Assembly (NCBI GenBank): GCA_021813445.1
Contig: JAKAKP010000148.1
Coordinates: 1 to 38,778 of the forward strand
DNA from: Deltaproteobacteria bacterium
GTDB lineage: Bacteria; Desulfobacterota; Desulfobaccia; Desulfobaccales; 0-14-0-80-60-11
Direction: 5' to 3'
DNA length: 38,778 nucleotides
The position numbers and the translations under genes are program-made. Shown piece by piece: positions 1 through 7,131 of this stretch; positions within the stretch are counted from its first letter, which is position 1, and every line of letters begins with the position of its first letter. Under the pieces are notes generated by a model that was given only the letters and a program-made list of their open reading frames with translations, had not been told where the DNA came from and made no database searches.

Positions 1-1222
1 CGATCTCGGTGATGGGGGCCGGAGCCGGAGTCGGAGACGGTTCTGCCGCCGGAGCCGCAGGCTCTTCTTGTTCCGCCAGAGGTGGAACAGCACTGGGTGC
101 TGGCGTCGCGGTGGCGGCGGTGGGCGCGGCTGGCTCCGGAGCCGGGAGCAAAAAGCGTTTCACCTGGAAGCCCGCGACCACCAGAATGATTAAAATCCCG
201 GCCAGACCCAGGCCCCAGCGGAGATGGCGGGAGCTCAGGGCCAGGCGGGGTGAGTGGCCGCGCAGGCTGGAATAAAGCTTTTCTCCCCAGAGCTTGCCGT
301 TATGCCAGAACTTCCCCAAAATGCCGGCGGCACCGGAACCGAACCGGGGCCAGGCCGCCTTGGGCTCCGACGCCTCCTCCGAGAACCAGGTATCCCGGCC
401 ACTCGTCTGCCAGGTATCCCGCAACTGCCGGAGTTGGGTCAGAAAGGCGCCGGCATCGGCAAAGCGGTCTTCGGGGTCCGGAGAGAGGCACTGCAGCAGC
501 AGGTTCTGCAAAGGTAAGGGAATCTCCTCCAAATCCACGGGCATGGTTTCCAGCCGATAGGGGAAAGGCTCATCAAAGGTCAGCGGGTAAGGCAGACTGC
601 CCGCCAGCAGGCGGTAGCCCAGGACTCCCAGGGAAAAGATATTGCCGGCCGGGGAGACCTCTTCACCGTGCAGGACCTCCGGCGGAATATAGGCTTTAAG
701 CTCCAGGTGTATAGCCTTATCCCCGTCTGTCGGGGGGGAGGCGAAATTGGCCACCCGCACTTCATCTCCCTTGAGGAGAATATGCAAGGGGTTAAGGGAT
801 TGATGCGCCAATCCCTGCTGATGGGCAAAAGCCAGGGCCTGGCCTACCTGCTCCAACAGCCGCAGCGTTTGCGGCACCGACAGATGCTGCTTCTGGGACA
901 GGCGGGCCATCAAACTCTCGCCGTCAAAGGGCTCCTCCACTAGATAAAGCCCGTCTTCCGCCTCTCCCAGAAAGGAGATCCCAAGAATGAGGGGATGCCG
1001 CAAAATAAAGGACAGCGCGGCTTCCCGGGCCAGGATCTTCTGACCCTCGGCCCAATCCGGGTCAGCCCGGGGGTAAAGCTTTAGGGCCACTTCGGTATGC
1101 AAGAGGCGATCTGCGGCCAGCCACACCTCTCCCCAGGGCTCTTCCCGGAGCTGGTGCTGCAGCTTGTATCTCTGGCCGAGTTCTTCCAAGGGTTCAGAAT
1201 TATCCTGCCTGAAGCTGGTCAT
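1..1222 (-). CDS. Membrane-anchored Ser/Thr kinase homologue, probable pseudokinase (3' part outside window)
   Basis: The reverse strand is open for 407 codons to the window edge, so the C-terminus is missing. Residues about 19-275 follow the bacterial Ser/Thr kinase fold: a degenerate Gly-loop ending WGEVW, the beta-3 lysine in VALK (K48), an alpha-C glutamate (REAALSF), and NIFSLG late in the domain. The catalytic HRD site reads HQSLNP (S142 where Asp is required) and DFG reads NFA (N159), so phosphotransfer is unlikely. One TM helix follows (about 336-354, GILIILVVAG), then an Ala/Pro-rich linker leading out of the window. I infer a cytosolic pseudokinase or scaffold with an extracytoplasmic C-terminal domain. 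ATG at 1222 was chosen because the domain starts soon after it. In-frame ATGs at 1276 and 1288 are possible, and none has a good ribosome site. Confidence 0.85.
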   Translation of the reverse strand, partial: MTSFRQDNSEPLEELGQRYKLQHQLREEPWGEVWLAADRLLHTEVALKLYPRADPDWAEGQKILAREAALSFILRHPLILGISFLGEAEDGLYLVEEPFDGESLMARLSQKQHLSVPQTLRLLEQVGQALAFAHQQGLAHQSLNPLHILLKGDEVRVANFASPPTDGDKAIHLELKAYIPPEVLHGEEVSPAGNIFSLGVLGYRLLAGSLPYPLTFDEPFPYRLETMPVDLEEIPLPLQNLLLQCLSPDPEDRFADAGAFLTQLRQLRDTWQTSGRDTWFSEEASEPKAAWPRFGSGAAGILGKFWHNGKLWGEKLYSSLRGHSPRLALSSRHLRWGLGLAGILIILVVAGFQVKRFLLPAPEPAAPTAATATPAPSAVPPLAEQEEPAAPAAEPSPTPAPAPITEI

Positions 1223-1408
1223 CCAAAAGCCCGCCTTGGCTGGGGAAATCGGCCTGTGGACAGGCCGCTTAAACATGAAACATAGCATAGAACTTTAGTA
1301 CAAAAAAGCCCTTTTGCAGATAGCCCTCTCGGCCAAGGTTCTATGCAAAAGTTTAAACTCAGAGAATGCGTTTTGCCCGAAGCGGCTCCTTTGAGTGGTG
1401 GTATTAAA

Positions 1409-1435
1409 TTGAAAAAAGTTAACTATTTTGATAAT
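1409..1435 (+). promoter_or_regulatory. Possible promoter for the phosphatidyltransferase operon
   Basis: TTGAAA and GATAAT lie 15 bp apart in a markedly AT-rich stretch just before the CDP-alcohol phosphatidyltransferase gene. The spacing is short for sigma-70, so this is only suggestive. The rest of the 1223-1473 gap holds no gene that I can see. Confidence 0.3.
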
Positions 1436-1473
1436 TTTTTGATCAAATCTAAAGTTTTTCTAGGACGCCCCGG

Positions 1474-2082
1474 ATGTCTCTGGCTAATACCATCACCCTG
1501 GCCCGTCTGCCGCTGCTGCTGCTGCTGGTGGCCTTTCTGTTCGTGCCTTACTGGCACGTGCATCTCCTGGGGTTGGGGTTGTTGATCATTCTTTACCTGA
1601 TGGATTGGTTCGATGGCTATGTAGCCCGGCTCCGCAACGAAGTAACGGAGATCGGGGCAGTTCTGGATATCGCCCTGGACCGGGCCGTGGAAAACATCCT
1701 TTGGATCACCTTTATGTATCTGGATATGGTCCCTTTATGGGTGCCCATCATTTTTTTGATCCGCTCTTTTATTGTGGACGGTATTCGGGGGGCGGCCCTG
1801 ACCCAGGGAAAATCCGGCTTTGGCATGATGCACACCCCGGTGGGCAGGTTTTTGGTGGCCTCCCGATTCATGCGCGCCTTTTACGGCCTAGCCAAGGCCG
1901 TGGTCTTCTGCGTGTTATATCTCACTCACGCCTTGGCCCTGGAAGACCCGCAAATATTAGTGACCTTGCATCCCCTGAACCAAGGTCTTATCTTCCTGGC
2001 TGTGGGCCTTTGCGTTTTGCGAGGGATCCCCGTAGTGCTGGACGGCCGCATCTATTTCACTGCCGGGAAGAGACAGGGGTGA
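1474..2082 (+). CDS. CDP-alcohol phosphatidyltransferase family protein (PgsA-like)
   Basis: This 202-residue integral membrane protein carries the complete family signature D-x2-D-G-x2-A-R-x8-G-x3-D-x3-D at residues 44-69 (D44, D47, G48, A51, R52, G61, D65, D69). The family moves a phosphatidyl group from CDP-diacylglycerol to an alcohol. Four to six hydrophobic segments are visible, starting with a leucine-rich one at residues 11-24. Length matches phosphatidylglycerophosphate synthases (about 180-200 aa). The next gene, 32 bp downstream, encodes a HAD-IB phosphatase of the size of E. coli PgpC, which suggests consecutive synthase and phosphatase steps towards phosphatidylglycerol. The alcohol acceptor cannot be read from the motif, so inositol-phosphate or other acceptors stay possible. 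Confidence 0.9.
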   Translation: MSLANTITLARLPLLLLLVAFLFVPYWHVHLLGLGLLIILYLMDWFDGYVARLRNEVTEIGAVLDIALDRAVENILWITFMYLDMVPLWVPIIFLIRSFIVDGIRGAALTQGKSGFGMMHTPVGRFLVASRFMRAFYGLAKAVVFCVLYLTHALALEDPQILVTLHPLNQGLIFLAVGLCVLRGIPVVLDGRIYFTAGKRQG

Positions 2083-2114
2083 GCCAACGCCATCTTGCCG
2101 GTTACAGGAACCCT

Positions 2115-2747
2115 ATGAACCGCATTGCCGCTATCTTTGACGTGGACCAGACTCTCATTCAGGGATGCACCGAGCGTCTTTTCTTCCGGTATCTGCTGCG
2201 GCAGGGCCTGCTGCGGGTGCCCCGGGCCTTAACTTACTTGGGACGGCTGGCCTGGAACCCCCAGGAGCGTTTTCGGGACAAGACTTACCTCCAGGGGTTG
2301 CCAGTGGACGAGACTCTGCGTCTGGCCCGGCAGTGCTACCGGGAAGAAATCGCTCCCCGCCTGAGCCCCACAGGCTTGGCCTGTGTCCTGGAGCATCAGT
2401 CCCAGGGGCATGGGATCGTCCTGCTCACCGGTTCCCTGGCATTTCTGCTGGCCCCGTTGAAAGAGGAACTGGGTGCGGATTGGCTCATCGCCACAGAGGT
2501 AAGGCAAAGCGGCCCTGTTTTCACCGGGGAGATCACCGGCCTCCATCCCCGGGGAGAGAATAAACTGCATCTGCTTCTGGAGCTGTCCCGCTCTCATAAC
2601 CTGGACTTGCCTCATTCCTTTGCTTATGGCGACCATTTCCAGGATCTTCACCTTTTTCACCGCATCGGCTTTCCGGTGGCGGTCAATCCCTCCTGGCGCT
2701 TGAAGCGCCAGGCCCGGAGACACCAGTGGCCCATCCGCTCATTTTGA
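2115..2747 (+). CDS. HAD-IB family phosphatase (SerB/PgpC-like)
   Basis: The 210-residue soluble protein has all four HAD motifs: DVD with nucleophile D9 and general acid D11, LLTGS (T105 to S107), a lysine at 150 and GDHFQD (D173, D177). The cap inserted after motif I is helical, as in subfamily IB (phosphoserine phosphatase, phosphatidylglycerophosphatase C). The ATG at 2115 follows AGGAA and gives an N-terminus that begins directly at beta strand 1; the same frame is open further upstream, but there it only shadows the preceding gene. Position behind a PgsA-like synthase points to phosphatidylglycerophosphate as a likely substrate, but HAD-IB enzymes are substrate-diverse and this is an inference. 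Confidence 0.85.
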   Translation: MNRIAAIFDVDQTLIQGCTERLFFRYLLRQGLLRVPRALTYLGRLAWNPQERFRDKTYLQGLPVDETLRLARQCYREEIAPRLSPTGLACVLEHQSQGHGIVLLTGSLAFLLAPLKEELGADWLIATEVRQSGPVFTGEITGLHPRGENKLHLLLELSRSHNLDLPHSFAYGDHFQDLHLFHRIGFPVAVNPSWRLKRQARRHQWPIRSF

Positions 2748-2819
2748 GAGGAGAAGCCGAAGCTCCGCAATTGATTGACAAAGACAGGGTTTTCGGGTAG
2801 TTAGATAGCAGGGTGACCT

Positions 2820-3029
2820 ATGGATGAAGCTCTGGTAAAACAGTTGAAACAACGGGTGGAAGAGGAACTGCGCCAGCGGGAGACGGCTATCCTGGAGTTT
2901 TGGTTCAAGGAACTGAAAAGCATCGACGCCAAGCGCCATAAGGAACTGGCGGCCCTGCAAAGCGATCTGCGCGCCTTTATCGGCCGGATAGAGACCCGGC
3001 TGCGCCGCCTTAAAGAAGGTTCGGGCTGA
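2820..3029 (+). CDS. Small charged coiled-coil protein of unknown function
   Basis: This 69-residue protein is almost wholly helical and very rich in Lys, Arg, Glu and Leu, with heptad-like spacing from about residue 5 to 65. It has no cysteines, signal peptide or membrane segment. It sits 72 bp after the HAD gene and only 7 bp before queD on the same strand, so it is probably co-transcribed with queD. I do not recognise a family. It could be an oligomerising accessory protein. Its reality rests on clean gene spacing, a plausible GGGTGA upstream of the ATG and protein-like composition. Confidence 0.6.
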   Translation: MDEALVKQLKQRVEEELRQRETAILEFWFKELKSIDAKRHKELAALQSDLRAFIGRIETRLRRLKEGSG

Positions 3030-3036
3030 TTATCCC

Positions 3037-3408
3037 ATGTACGAAATCAAGATCATTACATCGTTTTCCGCGGCCCATCGCCTGGAAAACTTTTATGGCA
3101 AATGTGAAGCCCTGCACGGGCATAACTGGAAGGTGGAAGTCTTCCTGATGGGAGAAAAGCTGGACGAAACCGGGCTGCTGATGGATTTCGGCGCTATCAA
3201 GGCCCGGACCCGGGAGTTGCTGGAAGAGATCGACCATAAGTATCTGAATGAACTGTCCGCGTTCAGCCAGCAGAACCCGTCTTCGGAAAACCTTGCCACT
3301 TTCCTGTTCCAGCGCCTGTCTGCCGTCCTGAACCAGGACGGGGTGAAGGTCAGCCGGGTCAATGTTTGGGAATCGGATACCTCCTGCGCCTCATACTACC
3401 AGGACTGA
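3037..3408 (+). CDS. queD: 6-carboxy-5,6,7,8-tetrahydropterin synthase
   Basis: QueD turns 7,8-dihydroneopterin triphosphate into 6-carboxytetrahydropterin, the first dedicated step towards 7-deazaguanines (preQ0, queuosine). The 123-residue length is typical. Zinc ligands are H14 (FSAAHR), H27 and H29 (HGHN); the catalytic cysteine is C23 in the C-x3-HGH arrangement specific to QueD rather than eukaryotic PTPS. MDFG (49-52), DHKYLN (66-71), PSSENLA and WES (E112) are the remaining conserved blocks. queE, queC and folE are not adjacent. The product feeds 7-carboxy-7-deazaguanine synthesis, the substrate class of QueC-like enzymes, one of which (a QatC homologue) lies 4 kb away. Confidence 0.95.
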   Translation: MYEIKIITSFSAAHRLENFYGKCEALHGHNWKVEVFLMGEKLDETGLLMDFGAIKARTRELLEEIDHKYLNELSAFSQQNPSSENLATFLFQRLSAVLNQDGVKVSRVNVWESDTSCASYYQD

Positions 3409-3432
3409 CCCTGCCGGCAGGGGAGAGAGTGG

Positions 3433-4659
3433 ATGCTGTTTAGTCCGGAAGAGATGCCGGCCGTGGGTCCAAAAGGCAAGCCTAAGAATTCCTTGACCAG
3501 CCGGGCCTGGCAAATGATCCGGCAAAATCCTGGCATGCTCTACTCGGTCCTGCGGGAAGAATATCGCCGCCGCTGGGGCATTTCCCTGGACCGCCGCTAC
3601 CGGCCGGGATTAAGCAGCCCGCCGGTGAGCCTCAGTCTCAACCTGACCCGGCGTTGCAACCTGAAGTGCTGGATGTGCGAGCAGCACCGGCATCAATCCC
3701 GCGGCTCCTCCGTCTTGAGCTGGTATGACCCGGCCCGGGAGCTGCCTCTGGCCGTCTGGCGGAATTTGCTGAAGCAGGTGGCTTATTTCCGTCCCCGGCT
3801 CTATCTCACCGGCGGGGAGCCCTTGCTTTACCCCCATCTGCCGGAATTGATCCTGGAAGCCAAAAAACGTGGACTGCTCGTGCACCTCCAAACCAACGGC
3901 ACCCTGCTGGACCGGGCGGCCCAGGAGCTGGTGGCCGCGGCCGTGGAAATGGTTACGGTTTCCTTGGATGGACCTCCGGAAATCCATGACCGCATCCGGG
4001 GACAACGGGGTGCGTTCCGGCGCACCCGGGAAGGGATTGCCGCTTTGCTCGCGGCCCGGGAAGGCCGCGGCGGCCCCCTGGTTTTGATCAACTGCGTCAT
4101 TTCCAAAGCCAATATCCCCATTTTAGGGGAGGTGGCCTCCCTGGCCCTGGAAATGGGGGCCGACATCCTGCAACTCCAGCATACCATCTTTAATTCCCGG
4201 GAGAATGTGGAGCGCCATAATTGCTGGCTTTCCCAGGAATTTGCCCGGAGTCAAGGTCTGGACCTGGTTACCCCTTCCATTCCCCCGGGCGAGTTTTACG
4301 AGAGTGAAATCACCCGGGAGGATCTGCCCCGGCTGCGGGCCGGTTTGGAAGAGGCCCGGCGCCTGGCCCAGGGCCGCCTACGGCTCCAGTTCCTGCCCAA
4401 CCTGCCGGATGATTTGCTCGCATCTTATTATCTGGATCTGAACCATCCCTTCCCCCAGGTGTGCCAGGATTTGTGGAAGGGTTGCCGGATCATGCCCGAC
4501 GGCACCGTATCTCCCTGTTTGCATCTCGTGGCCGGGAATATCACCCAGCAGCCTTTTCGGGAAATCTGGAACGGCCCCCAGATGCAGCGGGTCCGGCGGC
4601 TGATCGGCCGCCGGCTTTTCCCCGGCTGCGCCCGCTGCTGCAGCCGGAGCTTCACCTGA
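3433..4659 (+). CDS. Radical SAM protein with SPASM-like C-terminal cysteines
   Basis: A 408-residue radical SAM protein. The [4Fe-4S] motif C-x3-C-x2-C is C75, C79, C82 (RCNLKCWMC), followed by the SAM-binding GGEP in YLTGGEPLL. The C-terminal third has further cysteines at 344, 351, 362, 399, 402 and 403 around MPDGTVSPC, the pattern of a SPASM/twitch domain holding an auxiliary cluster. Such proteins modify peptides or act in cofactor assembly. The first 60 residues are basic and precede the barrel. It begins 24 bp after queD behind GGGAGAGAG. It is not QueE, which is about 220 residues and lacks SPASM. Substrate unknown. Confidence 0.85.
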   Translation: MLFSPEEMPAVGPKGKPKNSLTSRAWQMIRQNPGMLYSVLREEYRRRWGISLDRRYRPGLSSPPVSLSLNLTRRCNLKCWMCEQHRHQSRGSSVLSWYDPARELPLAVWRNLLKQVAYFRPRLYLTGGEPLLYPHLPELILEAKKRGLLVHLQTNGTLLDRAAQELVAAAVEMVTVSLDGPPEIHDRIRGQRGAFRRTREGIAALLAAREGRGGPLVLINCVISKANIPILGEVASLALEMGADILQLQHTIFNSRENVERHNCWLSQEFARSQGLDLVTPSIPPGEFYESEITREDLPRLRAGLEEARRLAQGRLRLQFLPNLPDDLLASYYLDLNHPFPQVCQDLWKGCRIMPDGTVSPCLHLVAGNITQQPFREIWNGPQMQRVRRLIGRRLFPGCARCCSRSFT

Positions 4660-4783
4660 AGGAGAGGACGGAAACTAATTTCCTTGACCGGGGGAAAGAG
4701 TTTGCCGGAGAGGATAGCGGTCGGGTTTCTATACTTTCCTTGAAAATAAATTATGCTTGCCGGCCACGGCATTTTGAAGGACT

Positions 4784-5950
4784 GTGCTTAAGGAAAACAT
4801 TGCCGGTTTTGTCATAGTTCTGCGCCGGGAGCGGGTTTTCAACCTGCTGCTGGCGGTGTCCCTATTGATTCTCTTTGGGGGCCTTGGTTTTTCCCTGTTT
4901 GAACCCCTGGGAGGGTCCTGGCTGGTCCGTTTCGGCACCGGTATCTGGTGGTCCCTGGTCACCCTTACCACCGTGGGCTATGGGGATGTGGTGCCGACGA
5001 CTTTCCCGGGGCGCCTGGTGGGCGTAGGCCTGATGCTGGGCGGGGTGCTCAGCCTGTCGCTGCTTACCGCCACCGTGGCCTCGGTATTCGTGGAACGCAA
5101 GTTCCGCCGGGAGAGAGGTTTGGAAGCAATCAAGACAGTTAACCACATTCTGATACTGGGCTGGCATTATGACGGGGAAGTTCTGCTGGACCAACTGCTC
5201 AAGCGTCTGACCCCGCCGCTGCCGGTGGTGCTGGTCAACCAACTCCCCCCGGAACAATTGGAGCGGTTAAAAGAAAGATTTAGCACCTTTGAGTTGTATT
5301 ACCTCTGGGGAGATCCCTCCAGGGAAGAGATTCTCCTGAAAGCCAACGTGGGTAAGGCCCTCAAAGCCATCATCCTGGCGAACCGGCAAGAAGGGGAGAC
5401 TGCGGCCCAGGTGGACCAGCGCACCCTGCTCACTGCGCTCACCGTCAAGTCCATGAACAGCCAAATCCGGGTCCTGGCGGAACTGCTGCAGCCGGAAAAC
5501 CGGCCGCACCTGGAACGGGCCGGAGTGGAGGAAGTCCTGGTCCGGGGGCAATACGACAGCTCCCTGCTGGCCGGGGCCCTGGCTTCCCCGGGGCTCTACC
5601 ATATCCTGGCCACTTTGTTGACTGCGGAAGGGCAGAACCTGTGGCCGGTGGCGGTGCCTCTCCGGTATCACGGCCGCCCCCTGGGGGAATTCGCTGCCTT
5701 GTTGAAAGAGAAGTACCAGGCGTTGCCCGTGGCCGTCTATACCGAAGGCCGGGCCCTGGCCCTGGATGATTTGCTCTCCGGCGAACCTTCGGGCATCGAC
5801 GAGTTCATCCGCCGCAAATTTACTGAGACCGGCATGACCCACCTCTTTGGCCGCACCAAAGTGGATTGCCAGATCAATCCTCCGGACTCCCTGATTTTGG
5901 GGCCCCACCAATACGTGGTGGTCATTGCCCCCCGGCGGCCCACGCTATGA
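4784..5950 (+). CDS. Two-TM potassium channel with cytosolic RCK (TrkA-N/C) domain
   Basis: The 388-residue protein starts with TM1 (about 18-38), a pore helix and selectivity filter TVGYGD (63-68), then TM2 (about 78-103). The gating region continues into an RCK module from about residue 121, with a Rossmann-like beginning (ILGWHYDG) and a TrkA-C-like region near the end. The architecture matches MthK-type ligand-gated K+ channels. GTG at 4784 follows GAAGGA and leaves a short basic N-terminus before TM1. The stop codon overlaps the start of a cyclic-nucleotide-binding gene (ATGA), so the two are translationally coupled. RCK domains usually sense Ca2+, nucleotides or NAD(H); which one applies here is not visible. 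Confidence 0.92.
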   Translation: MLKENIAGFVIVLRRERVFNLLLAVSLLILFGGLGFSLFEPLGGSWLVRFGTGIWWSLVTLTTVGYGDVVPTTFPGRLVGVGLMLGGVLSLSLLTATVASVFVERKFRRERGLEAIKTVNHILILGWHYDGEVLLDQLLKRLTPPLPVVLVNQLPPEQLERLKERFSTFELYYLWGDPSREEILLKANVGKALKAIILANRQEGETAAQVDQRTLLTALTVKSMNSQIRVLAELLQPENRPHLERAGVEEVLVRGQYDSSLLAGALASPGLYHILATLLTAEGQNLWPVAVPLRYHGRPLGEFAALLKEKYQALPVAVYTEGRALALDDLLSGEPSGIDEFIRRKFTETGMTHLFGRTKVDCQINPPDSLILGPHQYVVVIAPRRPTL

Positions 5951-6447
5951 TGTCCCAGTCCGACCTGTTTAAGAAAATCTTCCTCTTCCAGGACCTGGAA
6001 GAAAACGAAATTCAACAAGTCTTGAAACGCACCCACCCCCGCAATTTCCCCGCGGGCGAGGCCATCTTGCAGGAGGGGGAAACCGGGGACAGCCTGTTCA
6101 TTATGTGCCAGGGAGAAGTGGAGATCACCAAGGCCCTGACCCTGGTGCTGGATGAGGACACGCCCAAGGAAAAGGTGATGATCCGCCTCAAGGCCGAGGA
6201 CGGAGTCTGCTTCGGGGAAATGGCCCTGCTGGAAAACGAGGCCCGTTCCGCCACCGTCACCGCCCTTTCCGACTGCAGCCTCCTGGAGCTGGACCAGCAG
6301 GACTTCCTGGCCCTGGTCCAGGAAAACCCGCAGATGGGCGCCAAGATTCTGCTGCGCCTGGCCCAAATGCTCTCCCGGCACTTGCGGAAAAGCAACCAGG
6401 ACGTGGTCAAGCTCACCACCGCCCTGGCCATCGCCCTGGGGGGGTGA
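5947..6447 (+). CDS. Stand-alone cyclic-nucleotide-binding domain protein
   Basis: A 166-residue protein made of one CNB (cAMP-receptor-like) domain, with no DNA-binding helix-turn-helix and no membrane segment. The phosphate-binding cassette reads FGEMALLENEARSATV: E91 would contact the ribose 2'-hydroxyl and R100 the cyclic phosphate, both retained. A short insertion (about 64-78) sits between beta strands. The C-terminus after about 130 is helical. The ATG at 5947 overlaps the channel's TGA; a second ATG follows at 5950. In CNG and MloK channels this domain is fused to the pore, whereas here it is a separate but coupled gene, so it may be a subunit gating the RCK channel. That role is inferred from context. 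Confidence 0.88.
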   Translation: MMSQSDLFKKIFLFQDLEENEIQQVLKRTHPRNFPAGEAILQEGETGDSLFIMCQGEVEITKALTLVLDEDTPKEKVMIRLKAEDGVCFGEMALLENEARSATVTALSDCSLLELDQQDFLALVQENPQMGAKILLRLAQMLSRHLRKSNQDVVKLTTALAIALGG

Positions 6448-6456
6448 GGATAGAGG

Positions 6457-6476
6457 CCAGTGTGACCACTGGTCAC
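6457..6476. promoter_or_regulatory. Two overlapping inverted repeats before yedF
   Basis: CCAGTG-TGAC-CACTGG (6457-6472) and GTGACC-ACT-GGTCAC (6462-6476) share bases, so they are mutually exclusive hairpins or overlapping dyad operators. They end 17 bp before the yedF start codon. The TGTGA...TCAC half-sites resemble a CRP site but are separated by 7 rather than 6 bases. Confidence 0.35.
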
Positions 6477-6493
6477 TAATCAAAGGGAGATAT

Positions 6494-7090
6494 ATGGTAA
6501 AAATCTTGGATCTCACGGGTCTGGCCTGCCCGTTGCCGGTGGTGCGCACCAAGGAGGCCCTGGAGGCTGGAGGCGCTAAGCACCTGATCGTCATGGTGGA
6601 CAACATCGCGGCCCGGGATAATGTCACCCGTTTTGCCGAGAGCCGGGGCTGCACGGTGGAAGTGGCCGCGGTCGAGGGCGGTTATCACTTGACCATCCAA
6701 CCCCCCGCGGGCGGGGCGGCGGTAAGTTGCGTTGCCCCCCTGTCGACTCCCGCGGCCCTGAGTACGGTGGTGGTCTTTGCCTCCGATCACATGGGCGAGG
6801 GCGACCCCCAACTGGGAGCCGTGCTCATGCGGGCCTTCTGCCAGACCCTGGTGCAGATGGAGGTGCCCCAAAAGATGCTCTTTTACAACCGGGGCGTCTA
6901 CCTTACCCTGAATGATTCCCCTGTGCTCGCGGAACTTACCGGGCTGGCGGACATGGGGGTGGAACTCCTGGTCTGCGGCACCTGCCTGGATTTCTATAAG
7001 GTCAAGGAGCGCCTGGCCGCAGGCAAGGTCTCCAACATGTTCGCCATCCTGGAGTCCCAGATGCAGGCGGGCCGGATCATCAAGCCGTAA
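6494..7090 (+). CDS. yedF: YedF-type sulfurtransferase-like selenium metabolism protein
   Basis: The 198-residue protein is a TusA domain (about 1-70) joined to a DsrE-like domain (about 88-198). The TusA half carries the persulfide-forming cysteine C12 in the CPxP motif (ACPLPVV). The DsrE half has C161 and C164 (VCGTC), characteristic of the YedF family found beside selenium-handling genes in selenium-using bacteria. It probably relays sulfur or selenium as a persulfide or selenide. Start ATG at 6494 follows AAAGGGAG at good spacing. It comes after the CNB gene by 46 bp containing overlapping dyads and is convergent with the QatC-like gene. No selD or selA is visible here. Confidence 0.88.
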   Translation: MVKILDLTGLACPLPVVRTKEALEAGGAKHLIVMVDNIAARDNVTRFAESRGCTVEVAAVEGGYHLTIQPPAGGAAVSCVAPLSTPAALSTVVVFASDHMGEGDPQLGAVLMRAFCQTLVQMEVPQKMLFYNRGVYLTLNDSPVLAELTGLADMGVELLVCGTCLDFYKVKERLAAGKVSNMFAILESQMQAGRIIKP

Positions 7091-7100
7091 AAGTATTAAA

Positions 7101-7131
7101 GGCGGGAGGCGCTACGCTTTCCCGCCCTACA
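7101..7131. repeat. Palindromic dispersed repeat between convergent yedF and the QatC-like gene
   Basis: GGCGGGAGGCGC and GCTTTCCCGCC form an imperfect hairpin. A second copy in opposite orientation is at 21721-21751, so this is a dispersed element. It overlaps the stop codon of the - strand gene and may help end transcription from both sides, though it lacks a T-run. Confidence 0.6.

Noticed and set aside
9-943. Several + strand open frames at the left edge
   Set aside because: They are antisense shadows of the kinase homologue, whose reverse-strand translation shows clear kinase-domain order.
3433-4659. Radical SAM gene next to queD as queE
   Set aside because: QueE is about 220 residues with a distinct short N-terminus; this protein is 408 residues with SPASM-type cysteines.
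6461-6477. CRP-type binding site before yedF
   Set aside because: Half-sites TGTGA and TCACT are separated by 7 bases instead of 6, and a second dyad overlaps them, so I kept it only as an unassigned inverted repeat.
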